This document shows positions 9,275-21,500 of a stretch of DNA of 64,000 nucleotides, in pieces. Position numbers and translations under genes: made by a program. Position 1 is the first letter of the stretch, and every line of letters starts with the position of its first letter. The stretch is from NCBI GenBank assembly GCA_949825045.1, contig OX463829.1:30806715-30870714 (forward strand), written 5' to 3'. Source of the DNA: Argyresthia goedartella (taxonomy: Eukaryota; Arthropoda; Insecta; Lepidoptera; Argyresthiidae). The notes beneath the pieces are model-generated. The model had not been told where the DNA came from. It saw only the letters and a list, made by a program, of their open reading frames with translations, and ran no database searches.

Positions 9275-11923
9275 CTAGGCAACCAGGTCGCGTGGCAGGC
9301 GGCGGCGGTCGGGCGGGCGCGCGTGGTACGGCGCCATGTCGCGGATATGCGGATGTTGTGAGCTATCCGCACGCGCGAACATGCCCTTCGCCAGCCTCTG
9401 GACAAACTGGTCCACTGGTTCCCATCTGAGGTCCCTCTGAATCGTCGCATTCCTCACGTAGCGGGGGGCGTCAACGATGGTACGCAAAGAGAGGTTCTCT
9501 TGGGCTCGGAGTCTCCGTTTGTTCGTCTCCGAGCACAGGGCGTACCATGCCGGGGCCGCGTAGGTGAGGCGGGATCTCACGTAGCACTTGTAGATCCCGA
9601 GCTTCGCCCTCAGAGGGAGGCTGGAGTCGAGAAGTGGACGCAGCTTGGCGCGTGCCACCTTGACCTGGTTGACGACGTTGTCGACATGTTGCTTCATGGT
9701 GAGCCGGCGATCGATGGTCACTCCCAGGTACTTCACCTGCGGAGACCACGCGATGTCCTGTCCTTGGAGCTGGAGTGGTGGTGGAAGGGGGGACTGGCCT
9801 GTGATGAGCGCCTGCGTCTTCCCAACGTTGACGGACAACCGCCACTTGGCGAGCCAGTCGGGCAAGATGTCCAGGGTGCGCTGCAGTTTGACGGCAGCGT
9901 GCCGTGCCTGGATCGACGACGCGTAGTAGGCAGCGTCGTCGGCGAAGAGTGCCAGCTGGGCACCCGGCCCGACGGGGATGTCGTCCGTATATTGGGAGTA
10001 ACAGGCTGGAGACAGGCAGGACCCCTGAGGGACGCCGGCTACAACGGGGTGTTCCTCGGAGACGGCGTCTTCCACCATCACTCGGAAGCGGCAATTCTTC
10101 AGGAAGGAGGCGATGATCTGGACCAGTCTTCTTGGGGCTGGAGACGTCGACAATTTGTACAGCAACCCCTCGTGCCATACTCTGTCAAACGCCTTTTCCA
10201 TGTCCAGGAGTACTGCGACAGTGTATTCCTTCTTGTTTAAACAAACCGTCATGTCATTCAGTACTCTGGTGAGCTGAAGCGTCGTAGAATGCTCGGGCCT
10301 GAAGCCGAACTATTCTGGGCGCGGCTGGATGTGGGGCAGTAGCTTCGCCAGCAGGAGTTTCTCAAACACCTTTGAGATGGTACTCAGTAGAGTTATCGGC
10401 CGATAGCTCTCAGGCAGCTTGGAGTCCTTGCCCGGCTTGGGCAACATGATGACCAAGCCCTCCTTCCATTGGGTTGGGAAGTGGCCCGTGCGCAAGATAC
10501 CGTTAAACAGGCGCGTAACGGCCGCCACAGTACGTGGCGGCAAATGTAGCAGCGCCATGTTAGGTATGCGGTCTGCGCCCGGGGCTTTCCTGGGCTTGGT
10601 ACGTCTGAATGCACGCACAATCTGGCTGGGCGTGACGACGATGGGGTCCTCTTCGGGAGCTATCGGCGTGGCGAAGTACTCTCGCAGGTGTCTCTCGACT
10701 GTTGCAACGTGCTCCACATCATCCGTTGGGTTCGGCTTGAATTGCTTCTCGAGGCATTCGGCGAAGATCTCCGCACGGTCTTGGGCTCGGAATCTTGGTA
10801 GGCCGTCGCTGCCCAGGATTGGTCGAACAGGAGCAGGAGTGGTCGACAAAGCCCGGCACAGGCGATGCACGGAGGGGACGTGGTCGCCTATGGACTCGAC
10901 GTGGCGTTCCCAAGATTCTTCAGCGTGGAGATCAAGTTGGCGCTTCAGCTCTGCCGTCATGGCGTCGAGCCTGGTCTTCATCGTGGGGCAGCGGGTTTGC
11001 TACCACTGCTTCCGGAGAGCGCGCTTATCGCAGATGAGTGCGCGTAGCTCAGCAGGAAGAGGATTGGGCTTCCCCCCGCGAGCTACGGTGTGCGATGATA
11101 GGTCGAGCGCGTCTCGGATCTGGGTAGTTAGCAGCGATGCCAGGCGGTCAACGTCTTCCGGCTGGTTGACGGGGCAACTGGTGGAGGGTTGGTCTAGGGC
11201 GGCGGTGAAGGCGCCCCACTGGTAGCGGCGACGTGATGCTGGCGGAGATACCCGGGTGGGCAGATTCGCCAGGACGAGAAGAACAGGCCTGTGGTCCGAA
11301 GGGAGGTCAGGGAGAACCTCCTGGCTCGGCGGTGTCCGGAGACCTCTGACGACCACGACGTCGATGATGTCCCATCCGGCCCGCGTGTCAAAGTGGGTGG
11401 GCTCGTCGGGACCGATGACATCGTAGTTGTGGCTCACGGAGTCGGCAAGGATGGCGCGTCCAGCTGGGCACACCCTGGTGGAGTTCCAGGCGGTGTGCTT
11501 GGCGTTGAGGTCGCCAGCGACGAGTGTCGGATGCGGCGACTGTAGCAACCCCCGTAGCTCGGCGGTGCGGATTGTTGTACTGGGGGGCTTGTAGGCGGCG
11601 TAGAGTCGCAGCACCTGGCCGGCGACCTGGAGGACGACGCCCAAAGCATACAGGGATGTATACTCCTGGGCGTCAACGAGCTGGTGGACGATCTTCCTGC
11701 CGACGATGACTGCCAAGCCTCGAAAGGCCCGGCCGCTGGTGGACTTCTCGTCCTTGCGATAAACGAAGTAGCCGGGCAGCGACAGCTTGTCGCTTCCGGC
11801 TAGGTGTGTCTCGCTGATGAGCATCACGTCGACGCGGTAGTCCCTCAGGAACACGTGGAGCAGCCGCTTCTTCCCTGTCAGCGACTGCGCGTTCCAGTGG
11901 ACGACCCTGAGCGGCTCATGCAT
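9275..11923 (-). pseudogene. Jockey copy A ORF2 (endonuclease-reverse transcriptase), two nonsense codons
   Basis: The endonuclease-like N-terminus (WNAQSL, SETHL, GDLNAKH, SDHRPV motifs; 11000-11923) is followed by the fingers region and reverse transcriptase (YRPITLLS, DMEKAFDRVWH, VPQGSCLSP, LFADDAAYY) and a C-terminal tail with HARPPDRRRLPRDL, typical of the Jockey clade. The ATG at 11921-11923 overlaps the ORF1 stop as ATGCATGA, suggesting termination-reinitiation. One reading frame runs throughout but has stop codons at about 11000 and 10310, where copy B has sense codons. It is therefore a recently disabled pseudogene. No RNase H domain is seen. Confidence 0.9.
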
Positions 11924-14102
11924 TGCGGAGCAGAGCGGTGAGTCTGCCCAGGGCAGTGGGGTCGCTGAGGAGGGCGAGCAGGGCTGTGAGGTGCCCCAAG
12001 TCCTGCTGCCCTATCGCCACAGCCGGAGTGGCGGCGCCAGCGGCGGCCGCAGTCTCGCTGGCGGCGAGAGTAGCCGCCGCGGCGCCAGCGGCAGGTGGAG
12101 CCGTCGCCTTCTTCTTCTTCTTCCCCCCCCGCTTCGTCTTCTGCCTGGGGGCTCCGTCGTTCGCCTGCGCCATAAGCGAGGCGGGCGCCGTTGGTTCCTG
12201 CAGATCGGGACGAGGCAGAGGGGGAGGCTGCACCTTCTTGGGCCCGGGCGCGTTGGTGAGCGCCACAGTGCCGGCCTTCTTGTTTCGCGCCTCCTGGCGG
12301 AACACGGGGCACGTCGCATTATTTGCCGTGTGCGGGCCACCGCAGTTGGCGCACGACGGCGGCTGGTCTTTTGGGCGGGGGCATTCCCGCGCCGAGTGGG
12401 GACCGCCGCAACGTACGCACGCTAGGGGGCGGTGGCACATATGCGACGAGTGCCGGAATTGCTGGCACCTGTGGCACTGGGCCGGTACCTGCTTCGAGCG
12501 CCAGGCCTCAATCTTCACCCCCGGCATGTACAAGAGCTCCGTGATCTCGTACACAGCGCCGGGGGCACGGTCTGGATTCTTCTTCAGGCTGGCGAAGAAG
12601 ATGCAGCCGGGTCTTCCTTTGCGCGCCCGGATCTGCTTACAGTACTCGGCCTCTACACCGAGTTCTGCAAGCGCCGCGACTATCTCCTCCGGCGCGGTGT
12701 TAGAAGGCAGCCCGCGGATCGCCACCTTCTGGGTCTTGTCGGCCGGCAACGAGTAAGAGAACCACCGAACTCCGTGGTCCTTCTCCAGCCTGCACAGATA
12801 GCGCTGTACAAGCCGGTACTCGTCTTCGGCCGTGGGGGTGAAGCGCGCACCCTTTTGGTAGGCGCGCGCGCTGGGAGCCCGGCCGAGCTCGCTGGCTATC
12901 GCCCTGAAGTGGTCGGCCCAGTTGGGAAGGACCTCCACAATAAGGGGCGGATAGCGCGGCTGGCGGGGCTGCTGTGGCGCAGCGCCTCCCGACGGGGCGG
13001 CGGTGGTGGTGGCGATCGCGGCTGCGGTTTGGGCGGCGGCAGCGGCAGGCGGCGTTGGGCGGGCGGGCGGCATTGGGCGGGCGGGCCCTTTCGCGAGTGC
13101 GGCGGCGTGCGGGTTCGCAGGCACAGCGGCGGGGCGCGTAGGGCGGGCGGGCAAAGTCGCGGCGGTGGGCGGGTTCGCGGGCGCGGCGGCGGGGCGCGTA
13201 GGGCGGGCGGGCACTATCGCGGGCGCTGCGGCAGAGCGCGTGGGGCGGGCGGGCACTCGCGACGTGGTCGCCGACGGGGCGGGCGGACGCGCGGTTGGCG
13301 GCACCGGGTGCCTAACTGAACGGGGGGGGGACGCGGTGCTGGGGCGCGGTGCCCCAGACACGGTGGATGCGGTCGCGGCCACCGCGGCAAACGACACTGT
13401 AGGAGAGCACTTATTAGGTAAAATACTCGTACCTGTTTGTGTTGAAGCACTCTCATTGTCACTCGCGGCGGCGGATAGTCCAGGGGCGGGGGCGGGTGCC
13501 TGAAGCGCGCCCGTCCAGGGCGACAGTGACGGCATGTCGAGGCCCGTCTTCCTCGGCGGCGGCTGGTTCGTCGGTGGCGGGGTCGGCGAGTCCGCAAGCT
13601 GGACTCGCTTTCCATCTCCTCGGAGACGCAGCTCGTCGCTCGGGCTTTCGCTACGCGGGCGCCTCGTCCCGCGGGTTGGTGGCAGCACCAAAGGCCGCGT
13701 TTTTGCCTGCTCCACTAGTTGCGCGTCGAGGAGCTCGGCGTCGATACAAGCCGTGGGCTTGCCCGACAGGGCAGCGCGGCTTGCGGCGACGTATGCCTCC
13801 ATGGCACGAAGTAGGCCCGCCGAAAAAAGGTTGGCTTGAGCGGCCCGAATTAAATATAATTCGTCCAGCTCAAGCTCTGCCCTCGGGGACACAGGACGCC
13901 GCACCACGGGCGACCCGTACTCCGTCGACGTGGAGATAGGGAGCAGGCCTTCCAGTGATGCCGATCGCTGCGCGCGGCGCCGACGCGGGGTTTCACCCAG
14001 CGGCGGGCTGTTCACATTCACGGCATCGTCACTATCACTTTCACAAACTCGCACAATGTCACTGGCACTATAGCCCTGAAAAGGGCTTTTGGGCTCGTCC
14101 AT
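11916..14102 (-). CDS. Jockey copy A ORF1 (Gag-like nucleic-acid-binding protein)
   Basis: A 728-residue open frame from ATG 14102 with no break. The N-terminal half is Pro/Ala/Arg-rich and low complexity (a repeated PARPTRPAA unit). Next comes a PRE_C2HC-like region (VAIRGLPSNTAPEEI) and then zinc knuckles from about residue 543 (CHRCQQFRHSSHMC, CVRCGGPHSAREC, CANCGGPHTANNATC). The C-terminus is basic, then Ala-rich. This architecture is that of Jockey ORF1 proteins, which package element RNA. The gene is intact although ORF2 is not. Confidence 0.9.
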   Translation of the reverse strand: MDEPKSPFQGYSASDIVRVCESDSDDAVNVNSPPLGETPRRRRAQRSASLEGLLPISTSTEYGSPVVRRPVSPRAELELDELYLIRAAQANLFSAGLLRAMEAYVAASRAALSGKPTACIDAELLDAQLVEQAKTRPLVLPPTRGTRRPRSESPSDELRLRGDGKRVQLADSPTPPPTNQPPPRKTGLDMPSLSPWTGALQAPAPAPGLSAAASDNESASTQTGTSILPNKCSPTVSFAAVAATASTVSGAPRPSTASPPRSVRHPVPPTARPPAPSATTSRVPARPTRSAAAPAIVPARPTRPAAAPANPPTAATLPARPTRPAAVPANPHAAALAKGPARPMPPARPTPPAAAAAQTAAAIATTTAAPSGGAAPQQPRQPRYPPLIVEVLPNWADHFRAIASELGRAPSARAYQKGARFTPTAEDEYRLVQRYLCRLEKDHGVRWFSYSLPADKTQKVAIRGLPSNTAPEEIVAALAELGVEAEYCKQIRARKGRPGCIFFASLKKNPDRAPGAVYEITELLYMPGVKIEAWRSKQVPAQCHRCQQFRHSSHMCHRPLACVRCGGPHSARECPRPKDQPPSCANCGGPHTANNATCPVFRQEARNKKAGTVALTNAPGPKKVQPPPLPRPDLQEPTAPASLMAQANDGAPRQKTKRGGKKKKKATAPPAAGAAAATLAASETAAAAGAATPAVAIGQQDLGHLTALLALLSDPTALGRLTALLRNA

Positions 14103-14342
14103 AGCGGCGGGCTATGGACGAGCTGGCGTCACGGAAAGAAGTTACACACCAGGCACGACCTTAGGCAGAGCCGGCGTCCGTCCCGATGTGATAATCCCCT
14201 CCGTGAACACTCGCGGCGCGGGTATCGCGATCGCGGCGCGCACGGGCGCGTGTTGCACACGTCCGCTTTGCACGAAGTGGCGGGTGAACTGCAGCGGGAC
14301 GGCGAGGTGGAGATCCGTGTGCGCGACGGTCGAAACTATCCT

Positions 14343-15689
14343 CGGCCATGTTGATGTTGTGAGAGTCTGAAAAACCAGAGAAGGAATACATGGCCGGGAG
14401 AGCGCAAGTCAGTTATATGCCGCCGCCGCCGCGCCGCCCGCGCGCCCGCCCGCCCGCCGCATCCCCGCGCCTGCCCGGCCGAGGCGGGGTATGTTTACAA
14501 ACTGTCCCTCCTCCCTCGTGCTCCACTCAGCTGCCTCGGGACAGTACCGTGGCCGGCGACCTTCGCCTGACCTCGGGCGTCAGCCGGGATACCAGTACCT
14601 ATATGATGGTCCAAATGTGCCATGTTGTAGAGCTCAAGGTCATAAAGGAGGAGGGCTGTGCGTAGGCGGCGTGGTGAAAAAAAATAACTTTGTGTAACAT
14701 CTGACTCACTGGAAATTATTGCGGAGGGTGAAAGATGGTGCAGGCTAAAAGCAAACAATTCATATTTGTTGTTGGCATTTATTCTGATCTTGGTGATGCT
14801 GATGCGTTTTGCACCCGCAAGTGACAGGATATATCCGAATTAGTTACAAAGTGTTTTGTCAGGTTTGACTGTCCGATTATTCGTTTGTTTTTCGGGTGTT
14901 AAAATTAATATAGTATCTATATGTGATATTTCCGCCGTGAGATTTAGGCTTATTATACGATAGATGATACTGTATAATCTCTCTTAAGCCTACTTTATAT
15001 TTATCTTTTTCCTTCTTTTTACAAAGGACCGGTTGTTGTACCTGTAGGCCGGGATTAGGAGTCGGGATGAGGAAGGCGGCGCGGGGCGGCGGCGCGGCGG
15101 CGCGGCGCGGCAGTGGCAGGTACCTCGGCCCATAAGGACGAGGCTTAAATAACCCAACACTTATCCTGTTTAAAATATTCCTTTTGCCCTCCGATGGTCG
15201 GGGAGCCCTCATAAATTGTACCTTGTTTTGTAATTATAGTATCTGTGGTAATACCCATCGAGGTACTAGGTATTCACCTGACGCTTTTCAACGAGTGATA
15301 GGCTTCACGGATCCACTCCTGCGTATTCGTGCATGTCTCTTCACGCCGTGTTATCTATCATTATCAGGTTGTAAGAATTGTTTGTCGGCTGGCGGAGCAG
15401 TGTTGTGCTGGTCACGGAAAGTTTCCGGTTCCAAAGGACAGGTCGCGATCCATGTTTTTTGTGTCTTATCATATCACAGCACGCCAAGTGGTCACTGGTC
15501 AATGTGGGACCCTATTCATATTCATATTTAATTTCATAATCATAACATACGGCGGCATACGAACCGAATGTATTGGCTTTTCAGAACCGTTTGGTACGTT
15601 ACATTACAACGACAGGTTTTGTTCCTATGGCGTATTGTTTATGAATTCGGGTTTGTTGAAATCTTCTCAGTCCCCCTGGTCATTTAAAG
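14343..15689 (-). other. Inverted duplicate of apoLp-III promoter and upstream DNA
   Basis: This is the reverse complement of about 4975-6270: 5' UTR, the TATA-like box (near 14413-14418), the GC-rich tract and the upstream region. Transcription from it on the - strand would run straight into the Jockey element ORF1 sense strand at 14342. Short open frames in it are mirror images of those in 5060-6230 and look non-coding. Confidence 0.85.
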
Positions 15690-16224
15690 TGTTCGATTCC
15701 GAATCGATATTCGATCGATGGTTTCTGAACGGCCATTTTGAATTTGACGTTGCTGCCAACCTTGCAGTTTTTGACAACTGACAGACGAAAAGCCCTCGCA
15801 ATGTAACGCGTATTGATTAGGGTATTGAAATAAAATCGCAAGCCATCTGGAATGTATTCGGGTTCCCCTCAGGATTGTCTATATAGCTGAGTGTGTTGTG
15901 GTTCCCCGAACCAGATAAAGTTCGCATTTGCGTGGCCGATTGGTTTTTCCCACGTAACATAACCTGTGTTGGAACACTGTGCTCGGCCTGCCAGTCATAC
16001 CTGGTTGGCTGAAGAACCTGTCTACCAAGAAGAGCCTAGGGTGCACCCGGGCGTTGCAGAGAGACAGGAGGTTGACTGGAACGAAGCACAGACCAGGTTA
16101 GATCGACTCCATAATTAATTGCTCGGTGAATCGCCGACGTTCTCACTTCTTGGCATCTGATCGCTACGCTACCTCGTAGCTGATGGGCCCCTGCGAGGTC
16201 ATTGGGTGCCGAGAAGCCTGAACA
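15690..16224 (+). repeat. 5' LTR of BEL copy 2
   Basis: 535 bp with TGTTCGATTCC...CCTGAACA termini. It should contain the promoter; no clear TATA box was identified apart from ctatata near 15889. Confidence 0.95.
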
Positions 16225-16764
16225 TTTTGGTAGCTAGAGCGTGGCTTCCTGAGATTTGCAGCCGTCAAGGGCTCCAGGAAGGCACGATTTGGGACTATCA
16301 ATCTGTAGGTATAGGCGGTTATTAGATAACTTGGTTGTGTTCCTATATCCACATAGATTGGTAGTATTGTAAGCTATAGGTCTATTGCTGGTAGTAGACA
16401 GACAGATATTGAGTTGAAATTTGCATTGAAGTACCAGTTAGTCAATCTATTAGTGGTCTAGTAATGCTAATGAATGTTTTGGTTAACATAGGTAGTTACA
16501 TCTATTGATAGCAGGCTATTACATTGTTTTCAGTTATAGCAATTTATAACTTGAACTAATATTGACTATCTGTGTGTGTTGTAGTGATAAAGGGAAACTA
16601 AATTGTTATTTACAGAATTTATATAGATATAAAACTCGGTTCCTATTGTTTAAGGAAAATAACATTGTTTAAGTTGTGGTTTAGGGTTCCCTCGTTTGGG
16701 TTGTAGACTGGAGGGTCCAATATAATTGAGTTACTGCAAATTGTGAGTACGTATCGTTCCGATC
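16225..16764 (+). other. BEL copy 2 leader
   Basis: 540 bp between LTR and gag ATG. It begins ttttggtagc, which is conserved in copy 3 and probably contains the primer-binding site. The rest is A/T-rich with many cta/tat motifs and no coding potential. Confidence 0.7.
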
Positions 16765-18587
16765 ATGTCGTTATCTGAAATCCAGAAGGGTGTTTCTAAG
16801 GAACTCAGATGGTTTTCCTCCGCACACGGTCTGATAGACCGTTTAGATAGGCATGATGTGGTATTGGAGCGGTCTATGGACGTTAAGGAACGTTACAACA
16901 GGGTGCTCGAATTGTCCGCGCAGGCGGATCAGTTGATGGTTGCGCACCTGACAGGCTGTCGCGGTTGATAGGGGATGTCGACCAATGTATGGAGATGGCA
17001 GCTGCTATCACGCAGAAGGCTGCGGACATACGTAGACAGCGCGAGTCCAGCCATGGTGGTGACTTTGAAGCACCTCTGCCGCTTCAGGGTTCGGGGTCCA
17101 GGTTACCTGCCATAACTATGCCTACTTCTGACGGAGTGTCCGGTGAATGGATGAGCTTCATCAATCTGTTCGACAGTTTGGTGCACATGCGATCGGACAT
17201 TACCAAGTCTGTCAAGATGGCTCAGCTGGTGGCAGCATTGAGGGGTGAGCCTAGGGAGCTGGTCGCTCATTTGACAGTTACGGAGGGTAACTATGAAACG
17301 GCCAGACAATTGTTGGTCAGACGTTACCATAACAAACGGAGGTTGGCCGATGCCCAACTGAACCGTTTGTTTAGTATCCCGGTTGTGAACAAGGTCGGGG
17401 CCATACAGACGGAGGTTTTGAACCCGTTGTTGTCCGTCACCAAGGCTCTAGAGAATCTTGGACTTCCGGTTGGTGAATGGTCGTACCTACTGCTGTACAT
17501 TGTACTTTCCCGCCTACCCGCTGACGTGCAGACTCGTTTCGAACAGTCTCACGGGAGGTCGGCCGAGGACCTGCCCGCCTTCTCCGACTTGGTCGGATTC
17601 TTGGAAGAGGAGGCTCGACAGGCAGAGAATTTGGGGTTGACGGTCACCCATCCTTCGGAGCCACAGAGAGCTGCCGGGAGCGCTGTGAGTAGGGGCCCTC
17701 CGACGAGGAAGGACCGCACCAACCGGCAGTCGTATGGGACTGTGAGTGCATTGACCCCACATAGTGAGACCTGCCCATGTTGTAGGCAGATTGGCCATGC
17801 TGTGGCCAATTGCAATAAGTTCGGGGAACTTAGGGTTGAGGGACGGCGCCGGATGGCCAAGCAGCGGAGCTGGTGTTTCCTGTGCCTCGGGCCACACATG
17901 GCTAGGTACTGCACGCGCACAAAAATGTGCGGATATTGTGGTGGGGCCCACAACAATCTGTTGTGCATGAACCGGTCCGGCCAACAGCCACCACAGGGCC
18001 GTACCCAGGGTGACACGGCATGGGGCCCTGAGAATTCGTTTGCGACTCGGAGCGCAACTCAGGGGCCAATGTCCCCACGTGCACAGGGCGGTACTAGGGT
18101 GCAGGGCCGCACTCAGGGTCATCACATGGGGGGCCCTGAGTTTTCGGTTGCGACTCAGCATCCGACTCAGCGGGCAATGGGGCCACAAGCACGCAGCCAC
18201 CCAGGGGTGCAGGGCCGCACTCAGGGTCATCACATGGGGGGCCCTGAGTTTTCGGTAGCGACTCAGCATCCGACTCAGCGGGACATTGGGTATGTTGAGC
18301 AGGCCGTAACGGGCGGGTGGCATGGGACACCTTCGAGCTATGCGGATGCGGTTCGGACGCCGCCTCAGTTGTCGCCCCGCTCGTCGCCTCGTCCTCGTCG
18401 GTCGCATGTGATGTCCCCCCCGCTCATGGAGCGGCCACGGTTGAATTCACGCCCACCCCCCTTCGGGGGGCGTCGTAGGGTGGCAATGGAACCGGCGCGT
18501 GGGCCATTTGTACAATGGGACCCTCTGGCGTATAGCTGCCTACCTGATCGGTTACAGGCACAGTGGGGCCCCGGGGGTCCTCGCTAG
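16765..18587 (+). pseudogene. BEL copy 2 gag, one frameshift
   Basis: Gag from ATG 16765. Compared with copy 3, one base is missing near 16929, which ends the first frame at 16968 after 67 residues; the remainder (16965-18587) is open. The distal part has a Pao-type Gag region, then three zinc knuckles (CPCCRQIGHAVANC, CFLCLGPHMARYC, CGYCGGAHNNLLC at 17770-17970), then three tandem units of about 34 residues built on QGRTQG...GPE.S.AT (about 18000-18290). Copy 3 has one unit fewer. Gag ends with TAG at 18585-18587, in the same frame as pol. The product would form the particle around the RNA. Confidence 0.88.
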
Positions 18588-21500
18588 GAATTTGCGGCCC
18601 AACCATTGGTTGCCCCCCAACCGGAGACGGTGGTGTTACCGATCGCCTCTGTGCTTGTTTGGGATTTGGCGGGCAACCCAACATACGTTCGCGCCCTATT
18701 AGATTCTGGAGCTCAGGGCTGCATTGTATCGAACGATTTAGCAAAATGGTTGGGCCTCAAGGTAAATAGGTATAATAAATCAATACGGGGCGTGGGGAAT
18801 GTTACGGTTACGAATGTAGTTGGTCAATCGGTGATCACGTTCTCTCCACGTTATGACATTTTGACAAAAACATCCGTGCAAGCTTTAGTAATGACGCATG
18901 TCATGGGCAAACACCCCTTGGTGAAGTTGAATCCGGCCGTTCGATTCCTGACGTCAGGACTCAAGTTGGCGGATCCCGATTTTGACACTCCAGCCCCGGT
19001 CGACCTGCTACTGGGAGCAGACGTTCTGGGTAGGTTTCTGTTGTCGGATCGGCGAGTTCTTCAGCCGGACGGGTTGATTGCTGTGGATACTAAGTTTGGT
19101 CACGTGATCATGGGTCCGGCATTGCCAATGGTTAGGCCTGCCGAGTCAGATGGCATACTTATTGGCTCAGCGTTGTCAGACGCTATCCAACGTTTCTGGG
19201 AGATAGAGGAACCTCCCACCGCTCGTCGAGTCGACGCAGACGAAGAAGAGTGCGAGTTGTTTTACCAGAATAGTACTGGTCGCCTTCGTTCTGGTCGTTT
19301 TGTAACTCGACTGCCTTTCAGGGCCGATCGACCGCCACTAGGAGAATCTAGGAAGATGGCTGAGACGAGATTGATGTCGATGGAGCATAGGATGTCAAGG
19401 GACGCCGTATTTAAACAAAAATACGTCGATTTCATGAGAAAGTATGAGTCGTTAGGACACATGTCGGTATCGGGTGTGGACTGGAGATCTGAGGATCATT
19501 GTTTCCTTCCACACCATGCCGTCCTACGAACCCCTACCGGCAAGATTCGAGTTGTTTTTGATGGGTCAGCACCTACCTCGAACGGGATGTCCCTGAATCA
19601 GTGTCTACATTCGGGACCCAAGTTGAGTCGTGATATTTCGGATATTCTCACGAGCTTTCGGAGGCACCAGGTTGTATTTGTCGCAGACATTCGGATGATG
19701 TTTAGGCAAACGGTAATTCATCCGGCTGACAGAAGGTATCAGTTGATACTTTGGCGTGAGTCCACGGCCGAGCCAGTCAAGGTCTATGAGTTGAACACGA
19801 ACACGTATGGGTTACGGTCTAGCCCGTATTTGGCGATGCGTACCCTGCGGGAGTTGGCGTCGCGTGACCGTGTGAGCTATCCTAGAGCCGCCGCTATCCT
19901 GGAGCAAGATTTGTACGTCGATGACGTCTGCACAGGGGCAGCCAGTATAGAGGAAGCTCTGGACCGACGTGACGAGCTCATTCAATTGCTGGAACGAGGC
20001 GGCTATGAACTACGCAAGTGGATGTCCAACTCCCCTGAGTTGATGGCTGGTCTCCCAGATGAGTTTCAACAAGACCCGCACGTTTTTGAGAATCCTGACA
20101 ACCCTAACATGTTGTCAGTGCTTGGAATTCAGTACCGGCCCGTCCATGATGAGTTTACCTATCGGGTGGTTTTAGAAACACCGAAGGCCTGGACGAAGCG
20201 GTCAGTACTGTCAACGATTGCGAGAACGTTCGACCCGAACGGATGGATTTCTCCAGTCACCTTTGCTCTCAAATGTTTTATGCAAAGGCTATGGGCGGCT
20301 CAGTTGACCTGGGACACCCACCTCTCAGGTGATTTGTTGACTGATTGGACGCGAATGTTCACCTCGCTATCGGATATAAATAGTGTATCGCTGCCGAGGA
20401 AATTGGTCCCTGCTGGGGATTACAGGGCAACCCTTCACGGGTTTTGTGATGCCTCTGAACGAGGGTTTGCGTCAGCGGTTTATTTGCGAACCGTCACCTC
20501 CACCGGGGAGGTCGACGTGTGTTTGGTTTTGGCAAAAAGCAAGGTAGCGCCTATTCGGACAAGGATGACGATTCCAAAACTGGAACTGTCCGGGGCTGCT
20601 CTTTTGACCAAACTTTTGAATCACACTCTAACAGTGTTGCGTGGGTCAGTGGTTTTGGAGGATACGGTGTACGCGTGGACGGACAGCCAGATTGTTTTGT
20701 GCTGGCTGAAGGCTTCGGTCCATAACTTAGAGGTTTTTGTTGCGAACCGTGTCTCCCAGATTGTGTCGTCTGAGGTCCCACTGACCTGGAGACATGTACC
20801 AGGAGAATTGAACCCGTCTGATTGTGCATCCAGGGGATGTCGGGCTCCTGAACTCGTTAGACACCATTTGTGGTGGGGACCACCCTGGCTTCCCAGGAGA
20901 GAATCGGACTGGCCCCACAGCCATGTAGTAGTATCTTCGGATCATGGCCCCAGAGCGGCCGTGCATGTTACCCAGAAGGCTGAGGACCCTGACGCCGGGT
21001 TTCTGCTGGACCGGTATAGCTCACTTGACAAGTTGATAAACGTGTCCACTTGGATAAGGAGATTCGCTCGAAATTGTCGTACTCCTCGCGATCAGCGAAC
21101 GTTGAACCCTATTCTGACTCCGGCAGAGCGAAACGAGTCGCTACTGAATTTGGTCCGGTTGGTACAGTCCTCGAAGTTTGGGGCAGAATTGGAGATTATA
21201 CGAAGTGGACGTTCGAAATTGAAGGGAGCCGTCGCGCGTCTCAACCCCTTTGTTGATTCGACCGGGTTACTTCGGGTAGGAGGAAGATTGCGCAATGCGA
21301 ATCTGTCGTATTCGGCTCGTCACCCACTTCTGCTCCCCAAGGGGGGACAGTTAGTTGAATTGCTGGTGACTGATCGTCATATTAAAAACGCGCATGCCGG
21401 CTGTAACGCGTTGTTGGCCACGCTCCAGCGGGAGTTTTGGATCTTATCTGCCCGCCGTGTCATACGGAACATCGTGTTTCGGTGCATGCCTTGTTATCGA

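Larger units (their letters stand above)
9101..14342 (-). mobile_element. Jockey-clade LINE copy A (full length)
   Basis: A 5.24-kb non-LTR retrotransposon flanked by the 10-bp target duplication cggccatgtt (9091-9100 and 14343-14352). Order on the - strand: 5' UTR 14103-14342, ORF1, ORF2, short 3' UTR 9101-9274 and a TTGATGA-like tail. The 5' and 3' boundaries agree with copy B at 26146-36480. It inserted into the duplicated exon 1 of apoLp-III. Confidence 0.9.

Noticed and set aside
12432..13503. Several 140-295-codon + strand frames opposite Jockey ORF1
   Set aside because: Antisense shadows of the GC-rich Pro/Ala-coding ORF1; Gly/Arg-rich with no motif.
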